In this document: positions 9,788 through 19,093 of the stretch, in pieces | Numbering within the stretch: the first letter of the stretch is position 1 | Layout: the number at the start of each line of letters is the position of its first letter | Source of the DNA: Marinobacter salicampi | GTDB lineage: Bacteria; Pseudomonadota; Gammaproteobacteria; Pseudomonadales; Oleiphilaceae | DNA length: 64,000 bases | NCBI RefSeq assembly: GCF_011074795.1 | Contig: NZ_JAAMPF010000014.1 | Span: 62,001 to 126,000 of the forward strand | Reading direction: 5' to 3' | The notes under the pieces: model-generated | The model's database searches: none | Seen by the model: only the letters and a program-made list of their open reading frames with translations | What the model was told of the DNA's origin: nothing | Program-made: the position numbers and the translations under genes

Positions 9788-10024
9788 CTAACCGCCGCGA
9801 CGGATGTAGTATACGTACTCCGTTTCGGTGTGTTGCTGGGCAACCAGCTCATGGCCGAGGAAGTCGCAGAACCGCAGGATATCTCTGGTGGTGGAAGGAT
9901 CCGTCGCCGATACCCGCAACACCCTGCCTTCAGGCACCTCAGTTATACGGTTGTGTAGCATCATGACCGGCTCCGGGCAGAAAAGCCCCCGGGCATCCAG
10001 TTCCAGGTCGTAAGGCTGACTCAT
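9788..10024 (-). CDS. tusA: Sulfurtransferase TusA family protein
   Basis: A 78-residue sulfur carrier. The reactive Cys16 lies in RGLFCPEPVMML, the CPxP signature of the TusA/SirA/YedF fold. TusA passes persulfide sulfur from IscS toward TusBCD and MnmA for 2-thiouridine formation at tRNA wobble positions. The start ATG 10024 is preceded by CAGGAGT. A longer open frame continues upstream but is noncoding in character. The length and the C-terminal EYVYYIRRGG fit TusA better than YedF. Confidence 0.9.
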   Translation of the reverse strand: MSQPYDLELDARGLFCPEPVMMLHNRITEVPEGRVLRVSATDPSTTRDILRFCDFLGHELVAQQHTETEYVYYIRRGG

Positions 10025-10155
10025 AACTGACTCCTGTGGCGGCCTAAGCCGTTGGTCTGGCGCAATTATGGCAGACTCAGACGCCTGTCGAAACTTGCAG
10101 GGCCATGCTAAATTATCGGAAACAGAATAAGCCAGCCATCGTAAAGAGGTGATCC

Positions 10156-10440
10156 GTGATTCGAGTTTTAATTGAGCGCCACATTGCAGAAACACTTGAG
10201 AAAGCCTATGAGGAACGCTCCCGGAGTGTTCTCCGGCAGGCCATTGGCGCCTCAGGGTTTGTGTCAGGTGAAACCCTGGTGAATGCCGACGATCCAAATC
10301 ACCGCCTGACCCTGTGTAACTGGCGTTCTGTAGCCGACTGGGAGCGCTGGTATCAATCGCCTGTGCGCAGACAATTGCTGAACGAACTGAAGCCCATGAT
10401 GGACCAAGACGAGCGTATAACGGTCATGATGCAGAGCTGA
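10156..10440 (+). CDS. Antibiotic biosynthesis monooxygenase (ABM) fold protein
   Basis: A 94-residue ferredoxin-like alpha/beta protein of the ABM superfamily. Features are the starting strand MIRVLIERHI, a helix ending LRQAIGASGFVSGETLVN, then the strand-helix HRLTLCNWRSVADWERWYQSP and a final strand DERITVMMQS. GTG 10156 has AGAGGTG upstream. Members include heme-degrading and quinone-oxidising enzymes as well as stress proteins without known substrate, so the specific role is open. Its stop abuts the convergent rlmM stop with no spacer. Confidence 0.8.
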   Translation: MIRVLIERHIAETLEKAYEERSRSVLRQAIGASGFVSGETLVNADDPNHRLTLCNWRSVADWERWYQSPVRRQLLNELKPMMDQDERITVMMQS

Positions 10441-11517
10441 TCAGTCCAGGCGTTCCAGAAAACAGGTAATCTCCTCGCGGTCGTGATAGAGGTGCCGCGC
10501 CTTCAAGTGGTACCGGATCCCGGCGCTCTCAAGCGCCTGTTCAATCAGGGCTTTGCAGCTTAGCCACTCATCGTAGCGCTTCTTCATGGGCAGCTTGAGG
10601 TTGAAAATACTGTACCGGCACAGCCGGTCAGCGAACCAGCCTGCGATCAGGGTTGACGTCTTGGCGGGCTGGTCAATGATATCGCAGACCAGCCAGTCCA
10701 CGGCCCGGCGGGGACGCCACCGGAAGCCATCGGCCTCCACATGCTCAACATGCCCGCTGGCCATCAACTCCGGATCCATGGGGCCGTTGTCGACGGCAAT
10801 GACCAGCATCCCCTGGCGCACCAGTTGGGATGTCCAGCCTCCTGGAGCGGCACCAAGGTCAACCGCCCGCTTGCCCCCGCCCAGCACCTCCAGCCTGCGC
10901 TCAGGCGGCAGGAACACTTTCCACGCCTCCGCCAGCTTGAGAGCTGAACGGCTCGGCGCATCTGCCGGCAGTTTCAGTCTCGGTATACCGCCTTCAAAGG
11001 GCGAGCGGTTGTCCTTCCGGCTTACGCCCAGAACGGCCGTGCTGAAGTCCGGCAGCAGGATTTCGAGGCGGTTCTGATCTGCTGAAGAATCACCGGCTGA
11101 CAGCAGACCGGTTTCCCGCAGGGCACGGGACAGGGGCGCGACCCACTTCCGACTGAAGTTGCCAAGGTCGTGGTCATTATTCGCTTCCGGTATACGGACT
11201 TCGACCCGGCTGCATGCCGGAAGCCGGGGTCCCGCCTGCTTCAGAACTGCAAGCACTGCTCCGACCCGATCCGATGGGGGCAGTTCCAGGTCGGCAAGCC
11301 ATGCAAACCAGTCCCGTGCAAAGACCAGCTCGTCCAGTTGAAGCTTCGCCATCAGGTCGAAAGCGGAGTCGGGTCCAGACAGTACAAACCGTATGTAGCC
11401 GGCCGCGGGAGAGGCCTGGAAATAGCCATAGACCCCTTTTTGAGCCGCCCTGTCTGTAACCTCACGACCACATTCGGTTTCAAATCCCGAACGGCAAAAC
11501 ACGACCAGTTGGTTCAT
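10441..11517 (-). CDS. rlmM: 23S rRNA (cytidine2498-2'-O)-methyltransferase RlmM
   Basis: RlmM methylates the ribose of C2498 in 23S rRNA with S-adenosylmethionine. The 358-residue protein has an N-terminal THUMP-like region with NQLVVFCRSGFETECGREV. The C-terminal RrmJ/FtsJ-type Rossmann domain has RAVDLGAAPGGWTSQLV (SAM motif I), then WLVCDIIDQPAKT and FNLKLPMKKRYDEW with the catalytic lysine, ending HLYHDREEITCFLERLD, which is diagnostic of RlmM. Start ATG 11517 is clear. It converges with the ABM-fold gene. Confidence 0.95.
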   Translation of the reverse strand: MNQLVVFCRSGFETECGREVTDRAAQKGVYGYFQASPAAGYIRFVLSGPDSAFDLMAKLQLDELVFARDWFAWLADLELPPSDRVGAVLAVLKQAGPRLPACSRVEVRIPEANNDHDLGNFSRKWVAPLSRALRETGLLSAGDSSADQNRLEILLPDFSTAVLGVSRKDNRSPFEGGIPRLKLPADAPSRSALKLAEAWKVFLPPERRLEVLGGGKRAVDLGAAPGGWTSQLVRQGMLVIAVDNGPMDPELMASGHVEHVEADGFRWRPRRAVDWLVCDIIDQPAKTSTLIAGWFADRLCRYSIFNLKLPMKKRYDEWLSCKALIEQALESAGIRYHLKARHLYHDREEITCFLERLD

Positions 11518-11609
11518 TATCTACCTTCGCTATATTTATAACTGTTTAACAGCCCCGAGTGAGCGCTTCGGCTACACTTGCGGGCTTCGCACCGAACGGA
11601 CGCTTTTTC

Positions 11610-13499
11610 ATGCGGTTGTATGCACGTTGCATCGCTCTAGTTCTCCTGTATTTTCTGGCGACCGGAACAAGTCATGGGGTTCTGTCCGAGTCAGCAGCTG
11701 ACTACGTGCCCTGCATGCCAGGTGAAAGCAGTCGTTCGGGACCCAGCCTGCCTGTTAACGACCCCCAAGCCCGGGAACGGCTGATCAACTATATCTGCTT
11801 TGCAGTCGCGCCTGACGGTTCAGAGGCTGCTATTGCAGAAACACCATCTGAGCTGAATGACCAGGTGCTATGGCGGTCCACCTCGGGCAAGGAACTCGTG
11901 TTCGCCAACTCCCCGTCCACCTTCTGGTTCAGCCTTTCGGTCCATAACCCGTCCCGGCGAGCCGGACTATGGTACCTGGAACTCAGCTATGCTCCCGTTG
12001 ACCACCTGGCAATCTGGATCAGTGGCGATAGCAGTCAGAGCCTGATAGAAACCGGCGACAGGACCGAATTTTCGACCCGCGCGGTAGATTACCGTCACTT
12101 CCTCGCCCCAGTCGCCCTGGAGGCCGGGGAAAGCAAGACCATTACTCTGCGTATCGAAAGCTCCGGGGCGATCAATGTACCGCTGTTTTTAAAGGAACCT
12201 GGCGAATTGATCAGCCAGAGCAACCACAACACGCTGACCAACGGCTTTTTCTATGGCTCCTTATTGATCTTTTCCGTATTCAATCTGCTGTTATTCCTCA
12301 GTTCCGGCCGCAGCTACTACTTCTACAACAGCTTTTATATGATTTCGACGGGGCTGTTCCTCTTTGCCATGGGAGGCTTTGCGTTCCAGTATCTTTGGCC
12401 TACCAGCCCCTGGCTCGCAAATGCGGCAATACCCATGTCAGAGGCACTGGCAGCCCTCTCAATGGTGCTTTTCGGCCGCTCCTTCCTTGAAATCGACACG
12501 AACCAGCGCCGAGTTTCGCTGATTTTGAAAGTATTCGCCATCAGCAGCGTGCTGTTGTTCGGGTTGGCTGTGGTGTTGCCCTATGCCGATGCCATTGTTC
12601 TCAACACGCTTTTCGGCCTGATCGTTATAACCAGCCTGCTGATGATCGGTATTGTGCGTTGGCGCCAGGGCTATTCTCCGGCCAAGTGGTATGTTCTGTC
12701 CTGGACTCTGGTGCTGGTCGGTACCGGCCTATACGCAATGGCTGCATTCGGACATCTGGGAGACTTCATGGCCCACGAAGTCCTGATGCAGGGCGCCTTT
12801 GCTGGCCAGGTCCTGCTGCTCAACTATGCCATGGTGCAGCGCTGGCGCATGCTCAACGACAGACTGCTTGCGGCGGAGCATGATGCCAAGCATGAGCTTG
12901 AACTGAAAGTCCACGAACGCACCTCCCAACTGCGGGACACCATGCGGGAACTGGAGCGGGCCAATCGTCAGCTGGCGGAAATCAGTACCCACGACAGCCT
13001 GACCGGCCTTCACAACCGACGCTACCTGGACACCACGCTTTCTGATATGTGCGCAGAATCCCGCCGCACCGGACAACCCCTGGCCATGATACTGCTTGAT
13101 GCGGACCACTTTAAGGTCGTCAATGATACCTGGGGCCACGGTTTTGGCGACCAGTGCCTGCAAAAAATAGCCGAAGTTCTGACACGGCATGTGCGGCGCC
13201 CCAGGGACACAGCCACCCGTTTTGGCGGCGAGGAGTTTGCCCTGATTCTGCCGAATACGGACGTAACAGGGGCCGAACGGGTAGCCCAGCGCATCCTGGC
13301 GGATATGGCGAGCCTGCCCTTGGCCACACCTGATGGGCAGATTACTCGTATATCACTTAGTGCCGGTGTCGCTGTGCTTGAGGCGGGCGAAAACGAGAAC
13401 TCGTTATTCGCCAGAGCCGATGATGCGCTCTACCAGGCCAAGGCACTGGGTCGCAACAGGGTCGAGGTGGCGGTTGAAGCAATTGAGCAAGATGATTGA
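11610..13499 (+). CDS. Membrane diguanylate cyclase with 7TMR-DISM sensor
   Basis: A 629-residue c-di-GMP synthase of the inner membrane. A signal peptide (ARCIALVLLYFLATGTSHG) precedes a periplasmic 7TMR-DISMED2-type domain (about residues 40-190), which in the family resembles carbohydrate-binding modules. Seven transmembrane segments of the 7TMR-DISM type follow (about 205-400), then a coiled coil (EHDAKHELELKVHERTSQLR). The GGDEF domain starts DSLTGLHNRRYLD and has its active loop in TRFGGEEFALILPNT (GGEEF, intact). ATG 11610 removes a 17-residue non-signal extension. The ligand is unknown. Its stop is one base from the convergent hydrolase stop. Confidence 0.9.
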   Translation: MRLYARCIALVLLYFLATGTSHGVLSESAADYVPCMPGESSRSGPSLPVNDPQARERLINYICFAVAPDGSEAAIAETPSELNDQVLWRSTSGKELVFANSPSTFWFSLSVHNPSRRAGLWYLELSYAPVDHLAIWISGDSSQSLIETGDRTEFSTRAVDYRHFLAPVALEAGESKTITLRIESSGAINVPLFLKEPGELISQSNHNTLTNGFFYGSLLIFSVFNLLLFLSSGRSYYFYNSFYMISTGLFLFAMGGFAFQYLWPTSPWLANAAIPMSEALAALSMVLFGRSFLEIDTNQRRVSLILKVFAISSVLLFGLAVVLPYADAIVLNTLFGLIVITSLLMIGIVRWRQGYSPAKWYVLSWTLVLVGTGLYAMAAFGHLGDFMAHEVLMQGAFAGQVLLLNYAMVQRWRMLNDRLLAAEHDAKHELELKVHERTSQLRDTMRELERANRQLAEISTHDSLTGLHNRRYLDTTLSDMCAESRRTGQPLAMILLDADHFKVVNDTWGHGFGDQCLQKIAEVLTRHVRRPRDTATRFGGEEFALILPNTDVTGAERVAQRILADMASLPLATPDGQITRISLSAGVAVLEAGENENSLFARADDALYQAKALGRNRVEVAVEAIEQDD

Positions 13500-13500
13500 T

Positions 13501-14151
13501 CTACCTCAAATTGCGTTGTGAAAACTCCGCAGCAAGCCGGGCCGCGTCCCTGATCAGGTCCCGTTGAGCCAGCCCCTGTGATTTCAGAGGTTGGAAATCA
13601 TGGTTACCACCCTCAATCCAGTTCAGTTCAACCTTTGGGCCCAGCGGGGGCTGCTGCCTGACTTCCGCCGGCTTTCCGAAGGGGTCTCTGGTGCCCTGCA
13701 GGATGCAGACCGGGATTCTGGCTGCAGCGAGGTGGCCGGTCCGCCAGCGGTCGGGTTTGGCAGGCGGGTGAAAAGGGTAACCAAAACAGATCGCTGCCGC
13801 GGCCAGCCGGTCGGCATCGGCTTCAGCCGCGAGCAGGCTTGCAACCCTTCCGCCCATGGATTTGCCTGCCACCAGCAACCGGCAGCCTGGGCCAACACGT
13901 TCGTTAGCCGCCAACACCTGATCCCGCAACTCTGCCAGTAATCGCTCCATTCTGGGCGGCGGCTGGCGGCGACCTGTTTCCCTGCGTCGCCTCATGTAGT
14001 CAAACTCGAATCGCCAGACGCTTAGCTCCTGGCTAACCAGAGCCCCGGAAAGCTCATTCATGAAACCTGAATCTGCCGGCGCGCCGGCCCCATGAGCCAG
14101 CAAAATCACAGTGTTAGCTGAGCCCTCTATCCAGTAATCCGAATCACCCAA
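13501..14151 (-). CDS. Alpha/beta hydrolase of the KANL3/Tex30 (dienelactone hydrolase-like) family
   Basis: A 216-residue soluble hydrolase. The catalytic triad can be read as Ser in VAGKSMGGRVAS, Asp in LQGTRDPFG and His in EGGNHDF. The HGAGAPADSGFM segment after the first strand gives the oxyanion region. Arg-rich YMRRRRETGRRQPPP is typical of this family in gammaproteobacteria. No substrate can be assigned. The start at 14151 faces the ccoN promoter region. Confidence 0.85.
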   Translation of the reverse strand: MGDSDYWIEGSANTVILLAHGAGAPADSGFMNELSGALVSQELSVWRFEFDYMRRRRETGRRQPPPRMERLLAELRDQVLAANERVGPGCRLLVAGKSMGGRVASLLAAEADADRLAAAAICFGYPFHPPAKPDRWRTGHLAAARIPVCILQGTRDPFGKPAEVRQQPPLGPKVELNWIEGGNHDFQPLKSQGLAQRDLIRDAARLAAEFSQRNLR

Positions 14152-14292
14152 GGGTAACCTCCGAAAGGCCGTTTATAAGCGTCAGTTGTAAGCAATTTCT
14201 TGGTCGGTCAAAAGCACGATAAGAGCGGCTTTCCCGGTCACTCATAGATGCTTGAAACACGGCCATGTCACTGATTTGAGCGGCATCCTGAC

Positions 14293-14306
14293 TTGACCTG
14301 CGTCAT
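14293..14306 (+). promoter_or_regulatory. Candidate Anr/FNR box upstream of ccoN
   Basis: TTGAC-CTGC-GTCAT matches the FNR/Anr dyad TTGAT-N4-ATCAA in layout, with the TTGAC/GTCA half-sites symmetrical except for the last base. Its centre is 79 bases before the ccoN ATG. Anr control of cbb3 oxidase under low oxygen is established in pseudomonads. A weaker TTGAG-CGGC-ATCCT lies about 19 bases upstream. Confidence 0.5.
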
Positions 14307-14377
14307 TGCAAATGACCCATCATTTCTCCATACTTGCGGCCGCTTCCTCTCCAACTCAGAATCCATCGGTAAGGCAT

Positions 14378-15808
14378 ATGAGCACAGTAAATCCAAGTAT
14401 TACGTACAACTACAAGGTGGTAAGACAATTTGCCATCATGACGGTCGTATGGGGTATCGTGGGAATGTCTCTGGGCGTTCTCATCGCAGCGCAGCTGGTC
14501 TGGCCCGCACTCAATTTCGACCTGCCCTTTACCCACTTTGGCAGACTCCGCCCCCTGCACACCAATGCCGTGATTTTCGGTTTTGGCGGCAGCGCCCTGT
14601 TTGCCACCTCCTATTATGTTGTCCAGCGTACCTGCCAGGCGCGTCTGTTCTCCGATGGCCTGGCTTCGCTGACCTTCTGGGGCTGGCAATTGGTGTTGGT
14701 AGCAGCGGTCATTACCCTGCCCCAGGGCTTTACTTCGACCAAGGAATACGCCGAGCTGGAGTGGCCGATTGATATCCTGATAACCCTGGTCTGGGTAACC
14801 TACGCTGTGGTGTTCTTTGGCACCATCATGAAGCGCAAGACGCCGCACATCTATGTAGCGAACTGGTTCTACGGCGCCTTCATTATTACCGTGGCGGTTC
14901 TCCATATCGGCAACAACCTTGCGATTCCGGTCGCAGCTTTCAAGTCCTATTCCGTATATAGCGGGGTGACCGACGCCATGATGCAGTGGTGGTACGGCCA
15001 TAACGCCGTAGGCTTCTTCCTGACTGCCGGCTTCCTCGGCATGATGTACTACTTCGTGCCGAAACAGGCTGATCGCCCGGTTTACTCCTATCGGCTGTCC
15101 ATCGTCCATTTCTGGGCTCTGATTGCCACCTACGTCTGGGCGGGCGGACACCACCTCCACTACAGCGCACTGCCGGACTGGGCCCAGACAGCAGGCATGG
15201 TCATGTCCCTGATCCTACTGGCGCCAAGCTGGGGCGGCATGATCAACGGGATGATGACGCTGTCCGGTGCTTGGCACAAGCTTCGTACCGATCCGATTCT
15301 CCGATTCCTGGTGGTATCCCTGTCGTTCTATGGCATGTCCACCTTCGAAGGACCGATGATGGCCATCAAGACCGTCAATGCCCTATCCCACAACACCGAC
15401 TGGACCATCGGTCATGTCCACTCAGGAGCTCTCGGCTGGGTCGCCATGATCACTATCGGTGCCATTTATCACTTGATCCCCAAGCTGTGGGGCGTTCAGG
15501 CCATGTACAGCACAGCCATGATTAACCTGCACTTCTGGCTGGCCACTATCGGCACCGTGCTCTATATCGTTGCCATGTGGGTTAACGGCATCATGCAGGG
15601 CCTCATGTGGCGCGCTGTAAATGACGACGGCACCCTGACTTACAGCTTTGTCGAGTCCATGGAGGCTTCAGCGCCGGGGTACCTGGTTCGCATGATTGGC
15701 GGTCTGATCTTCCTTTCCGGCATGTTGGTGATGGCTTACAACGTCCGTATGACCATTCGTCAGAAAGAAGCGGTTGCGCTTGACGACGGCGCGGTCCAGG
15801 CGGCCTGA
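14378..15808 (+). CDS. ccoN: cbb3-type cytochrome c oxidase subunit I CcoN
   Basis: Catalytic subunit of the high-affinity terminal oxidase, carrying heme b and the heme b3-CuB centre. The 476-residue polytopic protein has the metal-ligand histidines in [39 protein letters not shown] and [17 protein letters not shown] 14378 is preceded by TAAGG and gives the normal N-terminus ([18 protein letters not shown]); an upstream TTG would run into the Anr box. It is the first gene of ccoNOQP. Confidence 0.97.
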   Translation: MSTVNPSITYNYKVVRQFAIMTVVWGIVGMSLGVLIAAQLVWPALNFDLPFTHFGRLRPLHTNAVIFGFGGSALFATSYYVVQRTCQARLFSDGLASLTFWGWQLVLVAAVITLPQGFTSTKEYAELEWPIDILITLVWVTYAVVFFGTIMKRKTPHIYVANWFYGAFIITVAVLHIGNNLAIPVAAFKSYSVYSGVTDAMMQWWYGHNAVGFFLTAGFLGMMYYFVPKQADRPVYSYRLSIVHFWALIATYVWAGGHHLHYSALPDWAQTAGMVMSLILLAPSWGGMINGMMTLSGAWHKLRTDPILRFLVVSLSFYGMSTFEGPMMAIKTVNALSHNTDWTIGHVHSGALGWVAMITIGAIYHLIPKLWGVQAMYSTAMINLHFWLATIGTVLYIVAMWVNGIMQGLMWRAVNDDGTLTYSFVESMEASAPGYLVRMIGGLIFLSGMLVMAYNVRMTIRQKEAVALDDGAVQAA

Positions 15809-15822
15809 CAGGGGAAAATGAT

Positions 15823-16431
15823 ATGAAACATGAAGTTATCGAAAAAAATATTGGCGTGATGATCGTACTGATCCTCCTGGTTATCAGTGGCGGTTTTCTG
15901 GCCGAAGTTGTTCCCCTGTTCTTTCAGAAATCCGTGAATGAACCAGTTTCTGGAATGGAGCCGCTTACAGCCCTGGAGTTTGAAGGCCGTGATATCTACA
16001 TCCGGGAAGGCTGTCACGTCTGCCATACCCAGATGATACGGCCGTTCCGTGCCGAGACCGAGCGTTACGGTCATTACTCAGTGGCGGGGGAATCGGTTTA
16101 CGAGCATCCCTTCCTCTGGGGCTCCAAGCGCACCGGTCCGGACCTGGCAAGGGTGGGCGGCCGCTATTCAGATGCCTGGCAACGGATGCATCTCTATGAT
16201 CCGCGCAGTGTCGTGCCTGAGTCCATCATGCCAGCCTATCCCTGGCTGTTTGACGAAAAAGTCGATCACACACAGACCGCGACCAAGCTCAAGGCGTTCC
16301 AGCAATTGGGTGTACCCTACTCGGACGAACAGATTGAGAGCGCTGCCAACGAAGTCGAGGGCAAGTTTGAAATCGAGGCTCTGGTTGCCTACCTGCAACA
16401 GCTCGGCACAGTGCTCCCAACCAAGCGGTGA
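15823..16431 (+). CDS. ccoO: cbb3-type cytochrome c oxidase subunit II CcoO
   Basis: Membrane-anchored monoheme cytochrome c subunit. One transmembrane helix (about residues 10-30) is followed by the heme-binding CHVCH (Cys64, Cys67, His68) in [16 protein letters not shown]. The axial Met is expected in [10 protein letters not shown]. 202 residues is the usual length. It starts 14 bases after ccoN and passes electrons from CcoP to CcoN. Confidence 0.96.
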   Translation: MKHEVIEKNIGVMIVLILLVISGGFLAEVVPLFFQKSVNEPVSGMEPLTALEFEGRDIYIREGCHVCHTQMIRPFRAETERYGHYSVAGESVYEHPFLWGSKRTGPDLARVGGRYSDAWQRMHLYDPRSVVPESIMPAYPWLFDEKVDHTQTATKLKAFQQLGVPYSDEQIESAANEVEGKFEIEALVAYLQQLGTVLPTKR

Positions 16432-16436
16432 TCGAG

Positions 16437-16622
16437 ATGGATATTAACGATTTTCGGGGCATTCACACGCTTCTGGTCATGATCGTTTTTCTGGGTATTT
16501 GCTGGTGGGCCTACAGTTCCCACCGCAAGAAACCCAACGACGAGGCAGCCAACCTGCCCTTCGATGACGACGAGATTGATCAGCGCACCCGCGAACAGGA
16601 CAAGACGGAGAAGAAGCAATGA
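16437..16622 (+). CDS. ccoQ: cbb3-type oxidase small subunit CcoQ
   Basis: A 61-residue single-helix protein (IHTLLVMIVFLGICWWAY) with a charged cytoplasmic tail, needed for stability of the oxidase complex. ATG 16437 lies just after the ccoO stop; a GTG at 16428 overlapping that stop would add three residues. Its stop overlaps the ccoP start by four bases (ATGA), so translation of ccoP is probably coupled. Confidence 0.92.
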   Translation: MDINDFRGIHTLLVMIVFLGICWWAYSSHRKKPNDEAANLPFDDDEIDQRTREQDKTEKKQ

Positions 16623-17509
16623 GTACGTTTTGGAGCATCTGGATCAGTGTGCTCGTGCTCGGTACCATTTTCGGATGCTGGTGGCTATTGTCGGCCACCC
16701 GTAAGGGCCAGACCTCGGACAGTGAAACCGAGCGGACAACCGGCCACTCCTTCGATGGCATTGAGGAATACGACAACCCGCTGCCTAAGTGGTGGTACTA
16801 CCTGTTTATCGGAACATGCGTATTCAGCCTGGGCTACCTGGCGCTGTATCCCGGCCTTGGCAATTTCCAGGGACTGCTGGGCTGGTCCCAGGAAGGCCAG
16901 TGGGAAGAAGAGGTTCAGTTGGCCGATGCCCGCTATGGTGAGCTTTACGCTCGCTACGGGGAGGTGCCGATCCCTGAGCTGGCCGAAGTGGAAGACGCCA
17001 TGCAGATGGGCCAGCGCCTGTTTGCCAACAACTGCGCGGTCTGCCATGGTTCTGCTGCCCGGGGTGCCATCGGCTTCCCCAACCTCACCGACGACGCCTG
17101 GCTTTACGGAGGCGAGCCGGAAAACATTGTTGAGACCCTCACCAACGGGCGCCAGGGCAATATGCCGGCAAAAGGCTTCATGCCTGACATGACCTCGACT
17201 CAGGTAGACCAGGTCGTCAACTATGTCCTGAGCTTTAGTGGCCGGGAGCGGGACGAAGCCGCCGCCGAGGCAGGTGAAGCTGTGTTTGCCCAAGGTTGTG
17301 CCGGCTGTCACGGTGCTGATGCCACAGGTAACCAGTCCATGGGCGCCCCCAACCTGACTGACGACGCCTGGCTCTTCGGTAGCACCTATGAATGGATCGA
17401 GGAAACAGTGGTCAACGGCAGGCAGAACCGTATGCCAGCGCAATCCGACCGGCTGAGCGAGGACCAGATACATATCCTTGCCGCCTATGTGTACAGCCTG
17501 TCGAACTGA
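16619..17509 (+). CDS. ccoP: cbb3-type cytochrome c oxidase subunit III CcoP
   Basis: Diheme cytochrome c subunit that accepts electrons from soluble cytochromes. Two N-terminal helices (about 5-25 and 58-78, the two-helix form of gammaproteobacteria) flank a cytoplasmic loop. The heme sites are CAVCH (Cys139, Cys142, His143) and CAGCH (Cys227, Cys230, His231). Axial methionines are expected in the matching GRQGNMPAKG and GRQNRMPAQS segments. 296 residues is normal. A GC-rich hairpin follows at 17517-17541. Confidence 0.96.
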   Translation: MSTFWSIWISVLVLGTIFGCWWLLSATRKGQTSDSETERTTGHSFDGIEEYDNPLPKWWYYLFIGTCVFSLGYLALYPGLGNFQGLLGWSQEGQWEEEVQLADARYGELYARYGEVPIPELAEVEDAMQMGQRLFANNCAVCHGSAARGAIGFPNLTDDAWLYGGEPENIVETLTNGRQGNMPAKGFMPDMTSTQVDQVVNYVLSFSGRERDEAAAEAGEAVFAQGCAGCHGADATGNQSMGAPNLTDDAWLFGSTYEWIEETVVNGRQNRMPAQSDRLSEDQIHILAAYVYSLSN

Positions 17510-17516
17510 CAGGGCC

Positions 17517-17541
17517 GGGGCCGGCTTGATAGGCCGGCCCC
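17517..17541 (+). terminator. GC-rich hairpin between ccoP and ccoG
   Basis: GGGGCCGGC (17517-17525) pairs perfectly with GCCGGCCCC (17533-17541) around TTGATAG. No T-run follows, so it may be an attenuator or mRNA-stability hairpin that separates the structural from the assembly genes. Confidence 0.45.
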
Positions 17542-17604
17542 AGTCTCCTGAACCCTTGTCCAGCGTGGCCAGGCTCTAGGAGGCCAGTCTACCGGGAGGT
17601 TACA

Positions 17605-19032
17605 ATGACCAGTCAAATACCGGTCAAACAGATAGACCCCGCCAATGATACCTCCAACAATAACAAATCCAGAACCGTTGACCTTTACGCAAGTCGTAAA
17701 AAAATATACGTAAAAGAGGTCAAGGGTATTTTTCAGCGTATACGTACCGTCAGCCTCTGGGCATTGATGGGCATGTATTTCCTGTTTTGCTGGGTTACCT
17801 TCGATGGTCAGCCGCTGATATATTTTGACTTGCCCGGACGGGAATTCCACCTGTTTGGCGGCACCTTCTATCCGAAAGATTTTATTCTGCTGTCGGGCAT
17901 GCTCATTATTTCCGCGTTCGGCCTGTTTTTTATCACAACCCTGTTTGGCCGCGTATGGTGCGGTTACACCTGCCCTCAGACCGTCTGGACCTTCATCTTC
18001 ATGTGGGTGGAGGAGCGCATAGAGGGCAGCCGCAACAAGCGGATGAAGCTGGATAAATCCCCGAACTCAGCCGAGAAAGTCGCCAAAAAGTCAGCAAAAC
18101 ATGCCGTCTGGCTATTGATCGCCTTCGCAACCGGGCTGACATTCGTCGGTTATTTCTACCCGGTTCGGGAACTTAGCGTTGACTTGTTTACCTTACAGGC
18201 CAACGGTTGGGCGTATTTCTGGGTGGGCTTCTTTACCGTGGCCACTTATATGAATGCAGGCTGGATGAGAGAGCAGGTATGCCTCTACATGTGCCCCTAT
18301 GCCCGCTTTCAGTCGGTCATGCTGGACGAGGATACCCGGGTAGTGTCCTACGACCCGCATCGTGGCGAACCACGAGGGCACCGCAAGAAGTCGGTTACGC
18401 CGGAAGAAGCGGGTCTTGGGGATTGCATCGACTGCGGCATGTGCGTTCAGGTCTGCCCGACCGGCATTGATATCCGCGACGGCCTGCAGTACGAGTGCAT
18501 TGGCTGTGCCCTGTGTATCGATGCCTGCGATGAAGTGATGGAAAAGATGGATTACCCGAAAGGGTTGATCCGCTACGCGACAGAGCATGAACTTGAGGGC
18601 AAGCCGTCAAAACTGTTGCGGCCCAGAACGTTCGGGTACGGCGTGGTGCTGCTGTTAATGATAGCAGCCATGGTATTTACGCTCCTGACACGGGTCCCGG
18701 CACAGCTTGATGTCCTGCGGGACAGGGGTGCCTTGTACCGAATGAATGGCCAGGGACTGATCGAAAACTCCTATACCGTCAAACTGGTAAACATGACCGA
18801 AGTGCCCCAGACATTTGAGCTTTCGGTATCGGGCCTGGAGACGCTCACAATCGTTGATAACAAGGAAATTGAGGTCGCCGCGGGCGCCAACCGCACGGTG
18901 CCGACAGTCGTTGAGGCCAGCCCCGCGGCTATCGACCAGAGTAATAACACCATTGAGTTCCGCGCCGCTTCAAAGTCGGACGAGACCCTGGTACTGGAAG
19001 TCGAAAGCCGCTTTGTAGGCCCTGAGCGCTGA
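17605..19032 (+). CDS. ccoG: Cytochrome c oxidase accessory protein CcoG
   Basis: A 475-residue membrane ferredoxin-like protein (FixG/RdxA family), implicated in copper reduction during cbb3 assembly. It has about five transmembrane segments. Two 4Fe-4S motifs are visible, CIDCGMCVQVCPTG and CIGCALCIDACDEV, and a further Cys-containing helix reads WCGYTCPQTVWTF. The C-terminal 130 residues form a periplasmic immunoglobulin-like domain. ATG 17605 has GGGAGG upstream. It begins the ccoGHIS assembly operon. Confidence 0.95.
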   Translation: MTSQIPVKQIDPANDTSNNNKSRTVDLYASRKKIYVKEVKGIFQRIRTVSLWALMGMYFLFCWVTFDGQPLIYFDLPGREFHLFGGTFYPKDFILLSGMLIISAFGLFFITTLFGRVWCGYTCPQTVWTFIFMWVEERIEGSRNKRMKLDKSPNSAEKVAKKSAKHAVWLLIAFATGLTFVGYFYPVRELSVDLFTLQANGWAYFWVGFFTVATYMNAGWMREQVCLYMCPYARFQSVMLDEDTRVVSYDPHRGEPRGHRKKSVTPEEAGLGDCIDCGMCVQVCPTGIDIRDGLQYECIGCALCIDACDEVMEKMDYPKGLIRYATEHELEGKPSKLLRPRTFGYGVVLLLMIAAMVFTLLTRVPAQLDVLRDRGALYRMNGQGLIENSYTVKLVNMTEVPQTFELSVSGLETLTIVDNKEIEVAAGANRTVPTVVEASPAAIDQSNNTIEFRAASKSDETLVLEVESRFVGPER

Positions 19033-19051
19033 GATCTTTAGCCGGATATTT

Positions 19052-19070
19052 CCGGGCCCGTGTGGCCCGG
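19052..19070 (+). terminator. Hairpin between ccoG and ccoH
   Basis: CCGGGCC (19052-19058) pairs with GGCCCGG (19064-19070) around CGTGT, in the 61-base spacer. No T-run follows; an mRNA-processing or partial attenuation role is possible. Confidence 0.35.
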
Positions 19071-19093
19071 GCTGACATTCAAGAGACAAGTCT

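Noticed and set aside
10024..10297. Upstream extension of tusA to a 169-residue protein
   Set aside because: The added residues overlap the divergent ABM-fold gene and look noncoding; ATG 10024 gives a normal TusA.
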